Positions 1 through 8,366 of a stretch of DNA of 64,000 nucleotides are shown here, piece by piece. The notes beneath the pieces are model-generated. The model ran no database searches, had not been told where the DNA came from, and saw only the letters and a program-made list of their open reading frames with translations. The position numbers and the translations under genes are program-made. Numbering within the stretch: position 1 is the first letter of the stretch; each line of letters begins with the position of its first letter. Source of the stretch: Peptococcaceae bacterium BICA1-7 (GTDB lineage: Bacteria; Bacillota; Desulfotomaculia; Desulfotomaculales; Desulfocucumaceae); assembly GCA_000802095.1 (NCBI GenBank), contig JUEB01000026.1:62001-126000 (forward strand), given 5' to 3'.

Positions 1-1423
1 TCTTTCTGGGACGGTTTATTTCTATAACCTTGGCTGATATTTCCTGCCCTATGAATTTATTGAGGTCTTCCACATATCCTCTTTCAACAAGGGATGCAGG
101 AAGGAAGGCACGTACTCCCACATCTACCAGGAGACCGCCCTTAACAACCTCTCTGACCACACCGGTTAAAACTTCTCCGCTCTCAAGCCGCCCCTCAAGC
201 ACTGACCATGCTTTTTCAGCGTCGGCCTTCTCCTTGGAGAGAATTAGCCTTCCTTCTTTGTCCTCTGTTTTTAAGACATATACGTCTATTTTATCCCCTA
301 TCCTGACAATGTCATCAGGGGAAGAAACATCACAGCAGGAGAGTTCTCGCAGGGAAATGACCCCCTCCGATTTGGCGCCGATATCAACCAGCACCTCGTC
401 CTGGTTGACCTGCACCACCACCCCGGTAACTATCTCGCCCGGGCGAACGGATTTGATATCCATGGCGTCCCCCATGTCTTCCTCTTTCGCCTCAGCCTCC
501 ACAGTTTCCATCGCAGCGGGAGCATCACTTTCAGCCACTGTTCCCTGTTCGATGATTTCATTTTCGTTCTCTGTCATTCCGCCCAACTCCTTCATCCGTC
601 TTTCAACCTCCTCAATAATCCACTGCGGTGTAGAAGCCCCGGCAGTCAATCCTGCCTCTTTTACCCCGGTAAACCACTGCTTCTGAAGCTCATCCGCAGT
701 CTCCACCTGATGGGTAAATGCCTCTCCGGTTACAGCAGAGCAAAGTTTTGTAAGCTTGGCTGTGTTTGAGCTTTCTTTACCACCCACCACCACCATCACT
801 TCAACCCTGCCGGCCAGCTCCACAGCAGACCTTTGCCTTTCTCCCGTTGCATTACATATTGTATTGTAAACATCCACTTCCCGGCACTTTTTTTTAAGCT
901 CACCCACAACAGCCATAAAATTTGCCTCTGTCTGTGTTGTTTGAGCGAGCACTCCAACGTGATCGGGAAGACAATGTTTCCAAACCTCTTCAGGGCCTTC
1001 AACAATCATTGCTCTGTCTTCGGCCCAGCCCACTATACCCTTTACCTCGGGGTGATCCCTATCCCCTGCCACCACTGCCTGAATTCCTTTTTCAGTAATT
1101 TCCCGGGCAATCCTTTGGGCCTTTACCACATGGGGGCAGGTGGCGTCAATAATCTCTATCTGATTGCCGGCAGCCTCGTCATATACTCCCGGGGGGACTC
1201 CATGGGACCTTATTATTACAATACTATCCGGATCAGCGTCGGAAATGTTTTTTATAATACTGATACCGGATTTAACAAGGTCATCCACCACCAGCCTGTT
1301 ATGGATCAGGGGTCCCAGGGTGTAAACCGGGCCATCCCTGTTTCTGGAACAGTTTTTGGCTATTTCAATGGCCCTTTTTACCCCGTAGCAGAAACCTGAC
1401 TTGCCGGCAATTGTAACCTTCAA
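1..1423 (-). CDS. ispH: IspH (HMBPP reductase) fused to ribosomal protein S1 domains, 3' end outside window
   Basis: Bifunctional protein: IspH, the iron-sulfur enzyme of the last MEP-pathway step giving IPP and DMAPP, followed by S1 RNA-binding repeats. The reading frame is open without a stop to the window edge. The N-terminus has GFCYGV with Cys12, then ATCPH and TICNAT, the three cluster cysteines. After about residue 280 an acidic linker leads into at least two S1 repeats. The chosen start is TTG at 1421-1423, with a GGTGAT ribosome site, 7 nt after plsC. Such fusions are common in Clostridia. The gene looks co-transcribed with cmk and plsC, an arrangement seen in many Firmicutes. Confidence 0.93.
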   Translation of the reverse strand, partial: MKVTIAGKSGFCYGVKRAIEIAKNCSRNRDGPVYTLGPLIHNRLVVDDLVKSGISIIKNISDADPDSIVIIRSHGVPPGVYDEAAGNQIEIIDATCPHVVKAQRIAREITEKGIQAVVAGDRDHPEVKGIVGWAEDRAMIVEGPEEVWKHCLPDHVGVLAQTTQTEANFMAVVGELKKKCREVDVYNTICNATGERQRSAVELAGRVEVMVVVGGKESSNTAKLTKLCSAVTGEAFTHQVETADELQKQWFTGVKEAGLTAGASTPQWIIEEVERRMKELGGMTENENEIIEQGTVAESDAPAAMETVEAEAKEEDMGDAMDIKSVRPGEIVTGVVVQVNQDEVLVDIGAKSEGVISLRELSCCDVSSPDDIVRIGDKIDVYVLKTEDKEGRLILSKEKADAEKAWSVLEGRLESGEVLTGVVREVVKGGLLVDVGVRAFLPASLVERGYVEDLNKFIGQEISAKVIEINRPRK

Positions 1424-1430
1424 AATAATA

Positions 1431-2030
1431 TCACCGCTTTTTAAAAGCCATCAGACCGGCTATGCTGTTCATAATATCACTGCTTATAGCAGAAAGCTCT
1501 TTTCTTCCCACTTTTTTAACTCCGGACTCTATCTGTATGACCATAGGTTCTCCAAATACCATAAAAATTTTCCCGAAATACCCCCTGGTTCCCATAACTG
1601 CCACCGGCAGTACAGGAACACCGGCCCTGGTGGACAGCATAGCCGCCCCCAGGTGAGGATCCATCATATCATCGCCTTTATTCCTTGTGCCCTCAGGGAA
1701 AATACCCACCATCCGGCCATTTTCCAGATGGCTCAGGGCGGTCCTTATGGCTGAACGGTCAGCTCCCCCTCTTTTTACAGGAAAAGCGCCAAGTTTTTTT
1801 ATTAAAGGCCCCATGAGAGGTATAGTAAAAAGTTCGTGCTTAGCCATAAAATATACATTTCTTGACATGGGAATGGAACAGCCGATAACTACGGGGTCCC
1901 AATAGCTTATATGGTTACTTACCAGGACAACACCACCCCCGGCAGGGATGTTCTCAAGCCCGGTAATCTCAAGCCTGCGCACAATGGTCAGGTAGAATCT
2001 GCACAATGTCCAGGCTATCCTGTATAACAT
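1431..2030 (-). CDS. plsC: 1-acyl-sn-glycerol-3-phosphate acyltransferase
   Basis: Makes phosphatidic acid by acylating lysophosphatidate at the membrane. The 199-residue length is normal for PlsC. The catalytic HX4D motif is NHISYWD (His40, Asp45), and the substrate-binding FPEGTR block is at 111-116. An N-terminal hydrophobic stretch fits membrane association. The ATG overlaps the cmk stop by one base (ATGA), so the two are translationally coupled. The exact acyl donor (acyl-CoA or acyl-ACP) cannot be read from the sequence. Confidence 0.92.
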   Translation of the reverse strand: MLYRIAWTLCRFYLTIVRRLEITGLENIPAGGGVVLVSNHISYWDPVVIGCSIPMSRNVYFMAKHELFTIPLMGPLIKKLGAFPVKRGGADRSAIRTALSHLENGRMVGIFPEGTRNKGDDMMDPHLGAAMLSTRAGVPVLPVAVMGTRGYFGKIFMVFGEPMVIQIESGVKKVGRKELSAISSDIMNSIAGLMAFKKR

Positions 2031-2707
2031 CAGGAGAGGCCCTCCGCAACTGTAGTAACAATACTGTTAATCACTTCTTCGGCTGACATGCTGGTGCAGT
2101 CTATAATAATGGCATCTTCGGCAGGCTTAAGTGGATCCGCCTCCCTACTGCTGTCTATATGGTCCCTTCTCTTTATTTCATCAGCCAAATCTTTTAGGTT
2201 GACGCTAAATCCCATCCTTTCCAGATCCCTGGCTCTTCTCCCGGCTCTTTCCAGGGCAGAGGCCACCAGGTAGAACTTGTATCGGGCGTCAGGCATAACT
2301 ACCGTGCCTATATCCCTGCCTTCCATGACCACCCCGCCGGACCTGGCCAACATTTTCTGGGCTTCCACCAGTATGCTGCGCACACCGGGCACCTTGGACA
2401 CATCCGAAACAATTTTGGTTACCCTGGGAGTTCTTATTGCTGCTGAGACATCTGCTCCATTTAGAAGTACAGTGGTTTCTCCAGAGTTACTATTTATTAT
2501 ATCAATTTTTGCATCCTTTGCCAGTTCACATAATGAATGGTGATCATAAATATCAATTTTTTTTTCAAGGGCCAGCAGAGCAACCGCCCTGTACATGGCG
2601 CCGGTGTCCAAATACCTGAAACCCAGTGCCCCGGCCACTCCTCTGGCCACGGTGCTTTTTCCTGCTCCGGCGGGCCCGTCTATAGCAATGTTTACTTTTT
2701 CGGGCAT
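2030..2707 (-). CDS. cmk: Cytidylate kinase
   Basis: Phosphorylates CMP and dCMP to the diphosphates. The P-loop GPAGAGKST is at about residues 11-19 and the protein has the usual length (225 aa from the chosen ATG). The ATG at 2705-2707 was preferred to an in-frame TTG 18 nt upstream because GGAGAG lies at proper distance from the ATG and overlaps the TTG. It heads the cmk-plsC-ispH/rpsA unit. A hairpin at 2847-2876 separates it from aroA, so it probably has its own promoter in 2708-2846. Confidence 0.94.
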   Translation of the reverse strand: MPEKVNIAIDGPAGAGKSTVARGVAGALGFRYLDTGAMYRAVALLALEKKIDIYDHHSLCELAKDAKIDIINSNSGETTVLLNGADVSAAIRTPRVTKIVSDVSKVPGVRSILVEAQKMLARSGGVVMEGRDIGTVVMPDARYKFYLVASALERAGRRARDLERMGFSVNLKDLADEIKRRDHIDSSREADPLKPAEDAIIIDCTSMSAEEVINSIVTTVAEGLS

Positions 2708-2846
2708 AGTTTTCCGTCTCTCCAAATCATTGTTCTATCTGTCATATATTAACGAGAACAGGTTTTACATTCGACATGGGAGGGCCATTTCCTTTTTTTA
2801 AATTTGTCAGCGCCTGTCTCAATATGCACTCCGCTCCTTATTGAAT

Positions 2847-2876
2847 AAAGCTGATCAGGAGTACCTGATCAGCTTT
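2847..2876 (-). terminator. Hairpin terminator after aroA
   Basis: A perfect 13-bp inverted repeat (AAAGCTGATCAGG / CCTGATCAGCTTT) with a 4-nt loop starts one base beyond the aroA stop codon. The tract after it on the minus strand is T-rich but interrupted (TTTATT). It probably ends the aroF-tyrA-aroA transcript. Confidence 0.7.
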
Positions 2877-2877
2877 A

Positions 2878-4119
2878 TTATTCTTTGACTATAGATTTTA
2901 ATACGTCATAGAATCCGGGAAAGGATATGTTCACGCAGTCGTAATCCCTTATGGCAATTTCTTCTTCGGACATCAGCCCCGCCACCGCCATGGCCATAGC
3001 TATGCGGTGGTCCTTCCCTGTTTCCACCGTGGCGCCCCTCAGCCTGTTCCCCGGCCGTATTATAAAGCCGTCAGGCCTGCCCTCTATATTAACTCCCATA
3101 TTTGTAAGAGCTCTAACAATTGCCGATATTCTGTCCGACTCCTTTACCTTTAGCTCAGCTGCGTCCCTGACCACTGTCTCGCTGCCGGCGGCACAGGCGG
3201 CCACTGCAAGGGCAGGTATTTCATCAATCATCCTCGGTATAAGGTCACCTTCAAAAATGGCGCCTTTCAGGCAGGAGTGCCTTATCCTGATGTCTGAGAC
3301 AGGCTCACCGTTCATCTCCCTGGCGTTGAAAAGTGTGATGTCGGCGCCCATGCTCTTTAGAGCCCAGATTATTCCATCCCTGGTGGGGTTGGTGCCTACA
3401 TTGGCGATTACCAGGTCAGACCCCGGGACCACCGCCGCCGCCACTATAAGAAAGGCGGCCGAGGAAATGTCTCCGGGAACTATTATTTCAGATCCCTTTA
3501 ATGTTGGACCGCCGTGTACCGTCACTGTATTACCGTCTGTTTCCACAGAGGCGCCGAAGTGTCTGAGCATTCTTTCTGTGTGGTCTCTGGATTTGGCAGG
3601 CTCTGTTACAGTGGTTTTACCCCCGGCGTAAAGCCCGGCCAGCAGTATGGCTGATTTGACCTGGGCGCTGGCCACCGGTGATAGGTAGTCTATAGGTTTC
3701 AGATTGCCGCCCCTTATGGCCAGTGGAGCCAGGGTATTTTCTTTCCTCCCCATTATGGAGGCGCCCATCTTTGTCAGGGGGGTTACTACCCGTCCCATGG
3801 GCCTTCTCACCAGGGACTGGTCACCGGTAATAACGCTTAGAAAAGTCTGCCCGGAGAGAATTCCCATAATGAGCCTTATAGTGGTGCCTGAGTTGGCGGC
3901 GTCCAGTATGCCGGAAGGTTCCCTCAAGCCCTGCAGTCCCTTGCCATGGACAAGCAGCTCCCCCCCGGTGGGACCCTCAAATTCCACGCCCAGCTCTTTA
4001 AAGCAGTTCATGGTGGACAGGCAGTCCTCTCCGGTTAGAAAATTTTTAATTATAGTGTCTCCCTCGGCAATGGATCCCAGCATGACAGCCCTGTGTGAGA
4101 CCGACTTGTCTCCGGGCAC
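2878..4119 (-). CDS. aroA: 3-phosphoshikimate 1-carboxyvinyltransferase (EPSP synthase)
   Basis: Sixth step of the shikimate pathway: shikimate-3-phosphate plus PEP to EPSP. Visible motifs are PGDKSVSHR at the N-terminus, NSGTT near 76-80, RRPMGRV near 105 and ELKVKESDRI in the C-terminal half. The coordinates use the first conventional in-frame start (GTG), which directly precedes PGDKS and lacks the normal first strand of the fold. An ATG at 4175-4177 with a GAGG site would encode MFKIYKVSKPCG and join this frame only if the T-run of the coding strand (4171-4174) were one base shorter. A frameshift or sequencing error at that run is likely. The gene is third in aroF-tyrA-aroA. Confidence 0.92.
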   Translation of the reverse strand: MPGDKSVSHRAVMLGSIAEGDTIIKNFLTGEDCLSTMNCFKELGVEFEGPTGGELLVHGKGLQGLREPSGILDAANSGTTIRLIMGILSGQTFLSVITGDQSLVRRPMGRVVTPLTKMGASIMGRKENTLAPLAIRGGNLKPIDYLSPVASAQVKSAILLAGLYAGGKTTVTEPAKSRDHTERMLRHFGASVETDGNTVTVHGGPTLKGSEIIVPGDISSAAFLIVAAAVVPGSDLVIANVGTNPTRDGIIWALKSMGADITLFNAREMNGEPVSDIRIRHSCLKGAIFEGDLIPRMIDEIPALAVAACAAGSETVVRDAAELKVKESDRISAIVRALTNMGVNIEGRPDGFIIRPGNRLRGATVETGKDHRIAMAMAVAGLMSEEEIAIRDYDCVNISFPGFYDVLKSIVKE

Positions 4120-4185
4120 GGTGATGGTGCCGGCTATCCTGCCGCAAGGTTTGCTGACCTTATATATTTTAAAACATCCTTTCCT

Positions 4186-5295
4186 CTACAGTCTCTTTTT
4201 TGAAGGTATTCCGGATTGGGAAAGAAGGTGTACCGCAGACTCCTGCTCAATCTCGCTGGCAAAGCCAAGCCTGATGGTGCCTCCCTCTCCCTCCCTGACC
4301 CGCAAAATTTCTATGTCGCTTATATTTATCCCGGACCGGCCCAGTGTCCCTGCCATTTCACCGATAATGCCGGGCCTGTCGGGAACGGTAACCACTATTT
4401 CCCAAAGTGCCGGAAGATACCCTTTTCTTCTGGCCGGCATACCGCTTTTGAGGTTTCTGGCTCTGCCCAGCAGCTCGTATATAGACTGCTCATCCCTGTC
4501 CTGCACGGCTTTCTGAAATTCCTTAAGCCGGCTGGTAAAGCAGTCAAGGGCATCAAGTATGCAGTCCCGGTTTGTTATAAATATATCCCGCCACATTTCC
4601 GGGTTTCCGGCTGCTATCCTGGTAGTGTCCCGAAAGCCCCCGGCGGCCAGCAGTGATTTTTTTTCTCCCCCGGGCATATCAAAAAGGCAGTTGACCAGGG
4701 TGGCGGCCACCAGGTGCGGCAGGTGACTCACCGCAGCCACAGAAAGATCGTGCTCGTCGGGAGTCATTATAACAGGCCTGGCCCCCACTCCCTCCACCAG
4801 CCCGGTCATCAGATCGATGCAGTGGGCCGGGGTGTCCTGTGTAGGTGTTAGAACATAAAAGGCGTTTTCAAAAAGATAGGGATCAGCTCCGTTTATCCCA
4901 TCCCTTTCAGATCCCGCCATGGGGTGACCTCCGATAAATACAGCACCGCCTGGAAGCACCGGGGCAGATCCCTCAACTATGGCCGCCTTGGTGCTGCCCA
5001 CATCGGTCACAATGGCTCCGGGAGAGATGTATGGGGCGAAGTCTGCCAGTATGCCCAGGGTCGTTCCCACCGGGGTGGCTATTATAATAAGGTCACAGCC
5101 TGAAACAGAGCTGTAGTCAGTTGAATACCGGTGAATAGACCGGTATTCAACTGCCATTTCCAGTAATTCAGGGCTCCGGCCCAGGCCTATGACCTCTGCG
5201 GCCAGATTCTTTCTTATGATGGCCATGCCCAGCGAGCCTCCGATGAGTCCCACCCCTATAATGGCCACCTTTTTAAAAAGGTGGTTATCTGACAT
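4186..5295 (-). CDS. tyrA: Prephenate dehydrogenase with C-terminal ACT domain
   Basis: Oxidatively decarboxylates prephenate to 4-hydroxyphenylpyruvate for tyrosine. The Rossmann glycine motif GVGLIGGSLG is at residues 14-23. GGHPMAGSE, a family hallmark, lies in the middle. The last 70-75 residues (from about 296, with VPDRPG) form an ACT domain, the usual site for tyrosine feedback. Length (369 aa) is normal for the Firmicute form. The start overlaps the upstream DAHP synthase by 11 nt, so translation is coupled. Confidence 0.94.
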   Translation of the reverse strand: MSDNHLFKKVAIIGVGLIGGSLGMAIIRKNLAAEVIGLGRSPELLEMAVEYRSIHRYSTDYSSVSGCDLIIIATPVGTTLGILADFAPYISPGAIVTDVGSTKAAIVEGSAPVLPGGAVFIGGHPMAGSERDGINGADPYLFENAFYVLTPTQDTPAHCIDLMTGLVEGVGARPVIMTPDEHDLSVAAVSHLPHLVAATLVNCLFDMPGGEKKSLLAAGGFRDTTRIAAGNPEMWRDIFITNRDCILDALDCFTSRLKEFQKAVQDRDEQSIYELLGRARNLKSGMPARRKGYLPALWEIVVTVPDRPGIIGEMAGTLGRSGINISDIEILRVREGEGGTIRLGFASEIEQESAVHLLSQSGIPSKKRL

Positions 5296-6310
5296 CGTCC
5301 ATCTTCCTGTTCATAAGCATGCTGACCTGGCGCACCTCGTTCATGAGAATATTAAAATTTTCAGGGGTCAGGGATTGAGGCCCGTCACAGAGCGCCTCGG
5401 ACGGATTGGGGTGGACCTCAATGATCAGTCCGTCGGCGCCGGCGGCAATGGAGGCCCTGGCCATAGGCTGGACATAGCGCCACTTCCCTATGGCGTGACT
5501 GGGGTCAACAATTACCGGCAGGTGTGAGAGGTGTTTTAGTATAGGCACTGAAGTAAGGTCCAGAGAGTTCCTGGTATAGGTCTCAAAGGTGCGGATGCCT
5601 CTTTCGCACAGAATTACCTGGCTGTTGCCTCCGGATATTATGTACTCTGCGGCCATCAGCCACTCCTCTATAGTTGCCGAGAGGCCTCTCTTCAAAAGCA
5701 CAGGCTTCCCTGCGGTGGCTACTTCCTTGAGCAGGAAAAAATTCTGCATGTTCCTGGTGCCGATCTGTATAATATCGGCATACTGAGCTACCAGGGGAAG
5801 TGTCCGGGGGTCCATCACCTCGGTAACAATATAAAGGCCTGTGGCTTCCCGGGCCTCCGCCAGCATCTCCAGGCCCCTTTCCTCAAGGCCCTGGAAGGAG
5901 TATGGAGATGTGCGGGGCTTGAAGGCGCCGCCCCTTAAAATGGTGGCTCCGGCCTCTTTAACCCTTAAGGCGGACTCCATCAGCTGCTCCTTGGTTTCCA
6001 CCGCGCAGGGTCCGGCCATAACATGTATGGTGTCTCCGCCTATCTCTATATTTCCCACCCTGACAACGGTGTTCTGTTCTTTGAAGTTTCTGCTGGCCAG
6101 TTTAAAGGGCATTAAAATGGGTACCACCTTTTCCACCCCGGGCATGGCCTCAAGAGCCAGGTCGCCTATTCTGGTCTTGTCTCCTATAGCGCCTATAATG
6201 GTTCTTTCAACACCTGCGGAGAGGTGGATCTGAAATCCTGACTTTTCCAGCCTGTCAACAACTGCGTCTATGTTCTTTTTATCTGCACCGTGATTCATTA
6301 CAACTATCAC
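5285..6310 (-). CDS. aroF: 3-deoxy-7-phosphoheptulonate synthase with N-terminal ferredoxin-like domain
   Basis: Condenses PEP and erythrose-4-phosphate, the committed step to aromatic amino acids. Residues 1-70 match the regulatory ferredoxin-like extension of the Thermotoga-type (I-beta) enzyme. The barrel starts near 95 with MAGPCAVE and contains [14 protein letters not shown] around 134-147. GTG start with GGGAGG 10 nt upstream. It heads aroF-tyrA-aroA behind its own promoter and attenuator-like leader (6385-6545). The extension usually confers Phe/Tyr feedback; this is family knowledge, not visible here. It is a paralogue of the gene at 6740-7561, which lacks the extension. Confidence 0.94.
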   Translation of the reverse strand: MIVVMNHGADKKNIDAVVDRLEKSGFQIHLSAGVERTIIGAIGDKTRIGDLALEAMPGVEKVVPILMPFKLASRNFKEQNTVVRVGNIEIGGDTIHVMAGPCAVETKEQLMESALRVKEAGATILRGGAFKPRTSPYSFQGLEERGLEMLAEAREATGLYIVTEVMDPRTLPLVAQYADIIQIGTRNMQNFFLLKEVATAGKPVLLKRGLSATIEEWLMAAEYIISGGNSQVILCERGIRTFETYTRNSLDLTSVPILKHLSHLPVIVDPSHAIGKWRYVQPMARASIAAGADGLIIEVHPNPSEALCDGPQSLTPENFNILMNEVRQVSMLMNRKMDDVR

Positions 6311-6384
6311 AACTAATTTTCCTCCCGGTCTTTCTATTTATTTTTCCGTTTAATCAGACTGTAAATCCCTATGGACAAACTATT

Positions 6385-6415
6385 TTAAAAAAGACAAAGC
6401 ACCCCTACGGGGTGC
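6385..6415 (-). terminator. Terminator in the aroF leader, probable attenuator
   Basis: Stem GCACCCC-GTA-GGGGTGC followed on the minus strand by TTTGTCTTTTTT. It lies about 75 nt upstream of the aroF GTG and downstream of a promoter, so it would end transcription before the operon. Its 5' arm, with the preceding G (GGCACC, 6411-6416), is complementary to GGTGCC at 6476-6481 inside the putative leader peptide, which would allow an alternative antiterminator. Confidence 0.7.
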
Positions 6416-6462
6416 CATATAATCTTCTGATCATCTTCATCCCCCCCTGCCATACTGCCGTC

Positions 6463-6504
6463 CTACATTATGAAGGGCACCATTTTAAAAAACCATCCAA
6501 CCAT
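6463..6504 (-). CDS. Putative 13-aa attenuation leader peptide
   Basis: ATG to TAG encodes MVGWFFKMVPFIM. A Trp and two Phe codons precede the GGTGCC segment that can pair with the 5' arm of the downstream terminator. There is no Shine-Dalgarno, but the predicted transcription start lies only about 6 nt upstream, so it could be a leaderless message. Stalling at W/F codons would leave GGTGCC free to form the antiterminator, while finishing at TAG would cover it. This logic is inferred from geometry; no homologue was recognised. Confidence 0.35.
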   Translation of the reverse strand: MVGWFFKMVPFIM

Positions 6505-6516
6505 TCTACAAAAAAT

Positions 6517-6545
6517 ATATTACCATAATTGGGAGAGGGCAACAA
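6517..6545 (-). promoter_or_regulatory. Sigma-A-type promoter for the aroF leader
   Basis: -35 TTGTTG (6540-6545), 17-bp spacer, -10 TAATAT (6517-6522). It sits between the repeat after the trp operon and the aroF leader, where a separate promoter is expected. Confidence 0.55.
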
Positions 6546-6573
6546 TATAAAAAGCTTATACTGATTAAAATAC

Positions 6574-6747
6574 GGTCGGAATACAGGAGACAGAATACAG
6601 GAGACAGAATGTTAAGGGCATTCCTTTTATAGCGATACAGGGCTGATAAGTCGGGCATATAAAACTCCTGTCTACTGTCTCCCGACCGGGTAGTATTGCC
6701 CTTAAGCAGTCTCCTGTCTCCTGACCCAAGGTATTACCCTCAAGCAA
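6574..6747 (-). repeat. Gene-end repeat (GGTAATACC / GGTCGGGAGACAGGAG family)
   Basis: Begins at the stop codon of the trp-operon DAHP synthase. Read on the minus strand it has AGGGTAATACC, then GGTCAGGAGACAGGAGACTG, a second AGGGCAATACT, GGTCGGGAGACAG, and finally inverted copies (CTGTCTCCTG, CCGACC). The whole can fold into a long stem. The TGA of the upstream gene lies within the conserved GCTTGAGGGTAATACC motif. Confidence 0.75.
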
Positions 6748-7561
6748 CGTCACAGGCTCCGTGCAGGGCTTTGAGGGAGGGCAGCAGTGCTTCCAGCTCT
6801 GCCGGGTAGAGGGACTGAGGCCCGTCTGAAAGGGCCTCCGGAGGATTTTCATGCACTTCCAGCATAAGACCGTCTGCCCCTGCCGCTACCGAGGCTCTGG
6901 ACAGGGGACCCACCAGCGACCGCCTGCCGGTGCCGTGGCTGGGGTCAGCCACCACCGGGAAGTGGGAAAGCTCCTTGATGGCCGGTATGGCGCTTATGTC
7001 CATAGTATTCCTGGTGTAATTTTCAAAGGTCCGTATGCCTCTTTCACAGAATATTATTTTTTGATTGCCCTCAGAGGCAATATACTCCGCAGCCATAATC
7101 CACTCCTCAAGGGTTGAGGAGAAGCCTCTTTTCAGCAATACCGGCTTTTTAGATTTCCCGGCCTCCCGCAGCAGGGAGAAATTCTGCATGTTGCGGCTGC
7201 CTATCTGAATTACGTCGGCGTACCTGCAGGCTATTTCCAGTGACCTGCTGTCGGTGGCCTCGGTAACAAAGGGAAGGCCTGTTTCAGCACTGGCGGCCGA
7301 TAGTATTTTCAGTCCCTCCTCCCCAAGCCCCTGGAAGGAGTAGGGAGATGTTCTGGGCTTAAAGGCCCCGCCCCTTATTATGGCCACCCCCATCTTTTTC
7401 AAGAGCCTGGCCAGATAAATCATCTGGTCCAGGCTTTCCACGGCGCAGGGCCCGGCTATTATGGTCAGGCTGCCGTCTCCTATTCTGCAGCTGCCCAGGT
7501 CTACTACGGTATTATCTTTTTTAGTGCTGCGGCTGGTGATCATTTTATTCACCGGTATCAC
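6740..7561 (-). CDS. 3-deoxy-7-phosphoheptulonate synthase, second copy, last gene of the trp operon
   Basis: Same reaction as the 5285-6310 gene but only 273 aa, lacking the ferredoxin-like extension. IAGPCAVES is at 35-43 and [14 protein letters not shown] is conserved. It overlaps trpA by 17 nt, so it belongs to the trp transcript and would rise when tryptophan is short. Without the extension it may escape Phe/Tyr feedback; that is inference from family architecture. GTG start. The gene ends inside a dispersed repeat that supplies its stop codon. Confidence 0.93.
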   Translation of the reverse strand: MIPVNKMITSRSTKKDNTVVDLGSCRIGDGSLTIIAGPCAVESLDQMIYLARLLKKMGVAIIRGGAFKPRTSPYSFQGLGEEGLKILSAASAETGLPFVTEATDSRSLEIACRYADVIQIGSRNMQNFSLLREAGKSKKPVLLKRGFSSTLEEWIMAAEYIASEGNQKIIFCERGIRTFENYTRNTMDISAIPAIKELSHFPVVADPSHGTGRRSLVGPLSRASVAAGADGLMLEVHENPPEALSDGPQSLYPAELEALLPSLKALHGACDVA

Positions 7562-8366
7562 ATCCGTTCCTGAGTGTAGCCTTTATTTCCCCGGCCAGCC
7601 GGCCAACCCTATCCACTATCACGGGCAGCCCTTCCCCGCTGTCCATTTCTTTAACTATAGCGCTGCCTACCACCACAGCGTCAAAGTAGGGGGCTAAACG
7701 GCGGGCCACCCCGGGCCCTGTGATGCCAAAGCCCACTGCCAGGGGGTGACTGGTATTTTTTCTTACCCTGCAGGAAAAGGTCTTTAAATCCCCTATCTCT
7801 TTCCCCGCCCCGGTTACTCCTGTTACCGAAACACAGTAGATGAAACTGTCGGTCCGGCCGGATATTTTACTGATGCGCTCATCGGTGGAGGTGGGGGCCA
7901 CCAGGGGAATCAGGGACAGACCGTATTTTTGTGCGCACTCCCTTAATGGATGGTCCTCTTCAACCGGGAGGTCGGGCACGATCAGTCCGTCTACCCCCGA
8001 CTCATGGGAGCTCTTGACAAAGTTTTCTATTCCATACCTCATCACAGGGTTGTAATAGGTCATGAAAATGAGCGGAATATCAGTGCCCTCTCTTATTTTT
8101 CCCGCCAGGTTAAATATATTGGACAGTCTTATGCCCCTCTCCAGGGCATGGTAGGAGGAATTCTGTATCACCGGCCCGTCGGCCACAGGGTCCGAGAAGG
8201 GAATGCCTATCTCGATCATGTCCGAGTGCAGGGCCAGCTCCCTGGCAACCTCCAGGGTGTGATCGGGGCTGGGAAATCCCGCCGTGAGATAGGTGATCAG
8301 ACCCTTTTCCCCCTTTTCACTTAGGGCCTTAAAGCTGTTGGCTATCCGTTCTTTTCCGGTAATCAT
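7545..8366 (-). CDS. trpA: Tryptophan synthase alpha chain
   Basis: Splits indole-3-glycerol phosphate to indole and glyceraldehyde-3-phosphate in complex with TrpB. The catalytic pair equivalent to Salmonella Glu49/Asp60 is Glu52 and Asp63 in [12 protein letters not shown]. The C-terminal phosphate-binding loop GFGITGPG is present. Length of 273 aa is typical. Its ATG overlaps the trpB stop by 4 nt and its end overlaps the DAHP synthase gene. Confidence 0.96.
   Translation of the reverse strand: MITGKERIANSFKALSEKGEKGLITYLTAGFPSPDHTLEVARELALHSDMIEIGIPFSDPVADGPVIQNSSYHALERGIRLSNIFNLAGKIREGTDIPLIFMTYYNPVMRYGIENFVKSSHESGVDGLIVPDLPVEEDHPLRECAQKYGLSLIPLVAPTSTDERISKISGRTDSFIYCVSVTGVTGAGKEIGDLKTFSCRVRKNTSHPLAVGFGITGPGVARRLAPYFDAVVVGSAIVKEMDSGEGLPVIVDRVGRLAGEIKATLRNGCDTGE

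Noticed and set aside
833-1754. Plus-strand open frames opposite ispH and plsC
   Set aside because: Shadows of strongly conserved minus-strand genes, without ribosome sites or recognisable products.
2765-2780. Spo0A box (TGTCGAA) upstream of cmk
   Set aside because: A 7-base match is expected by chance and there is no promoter context.
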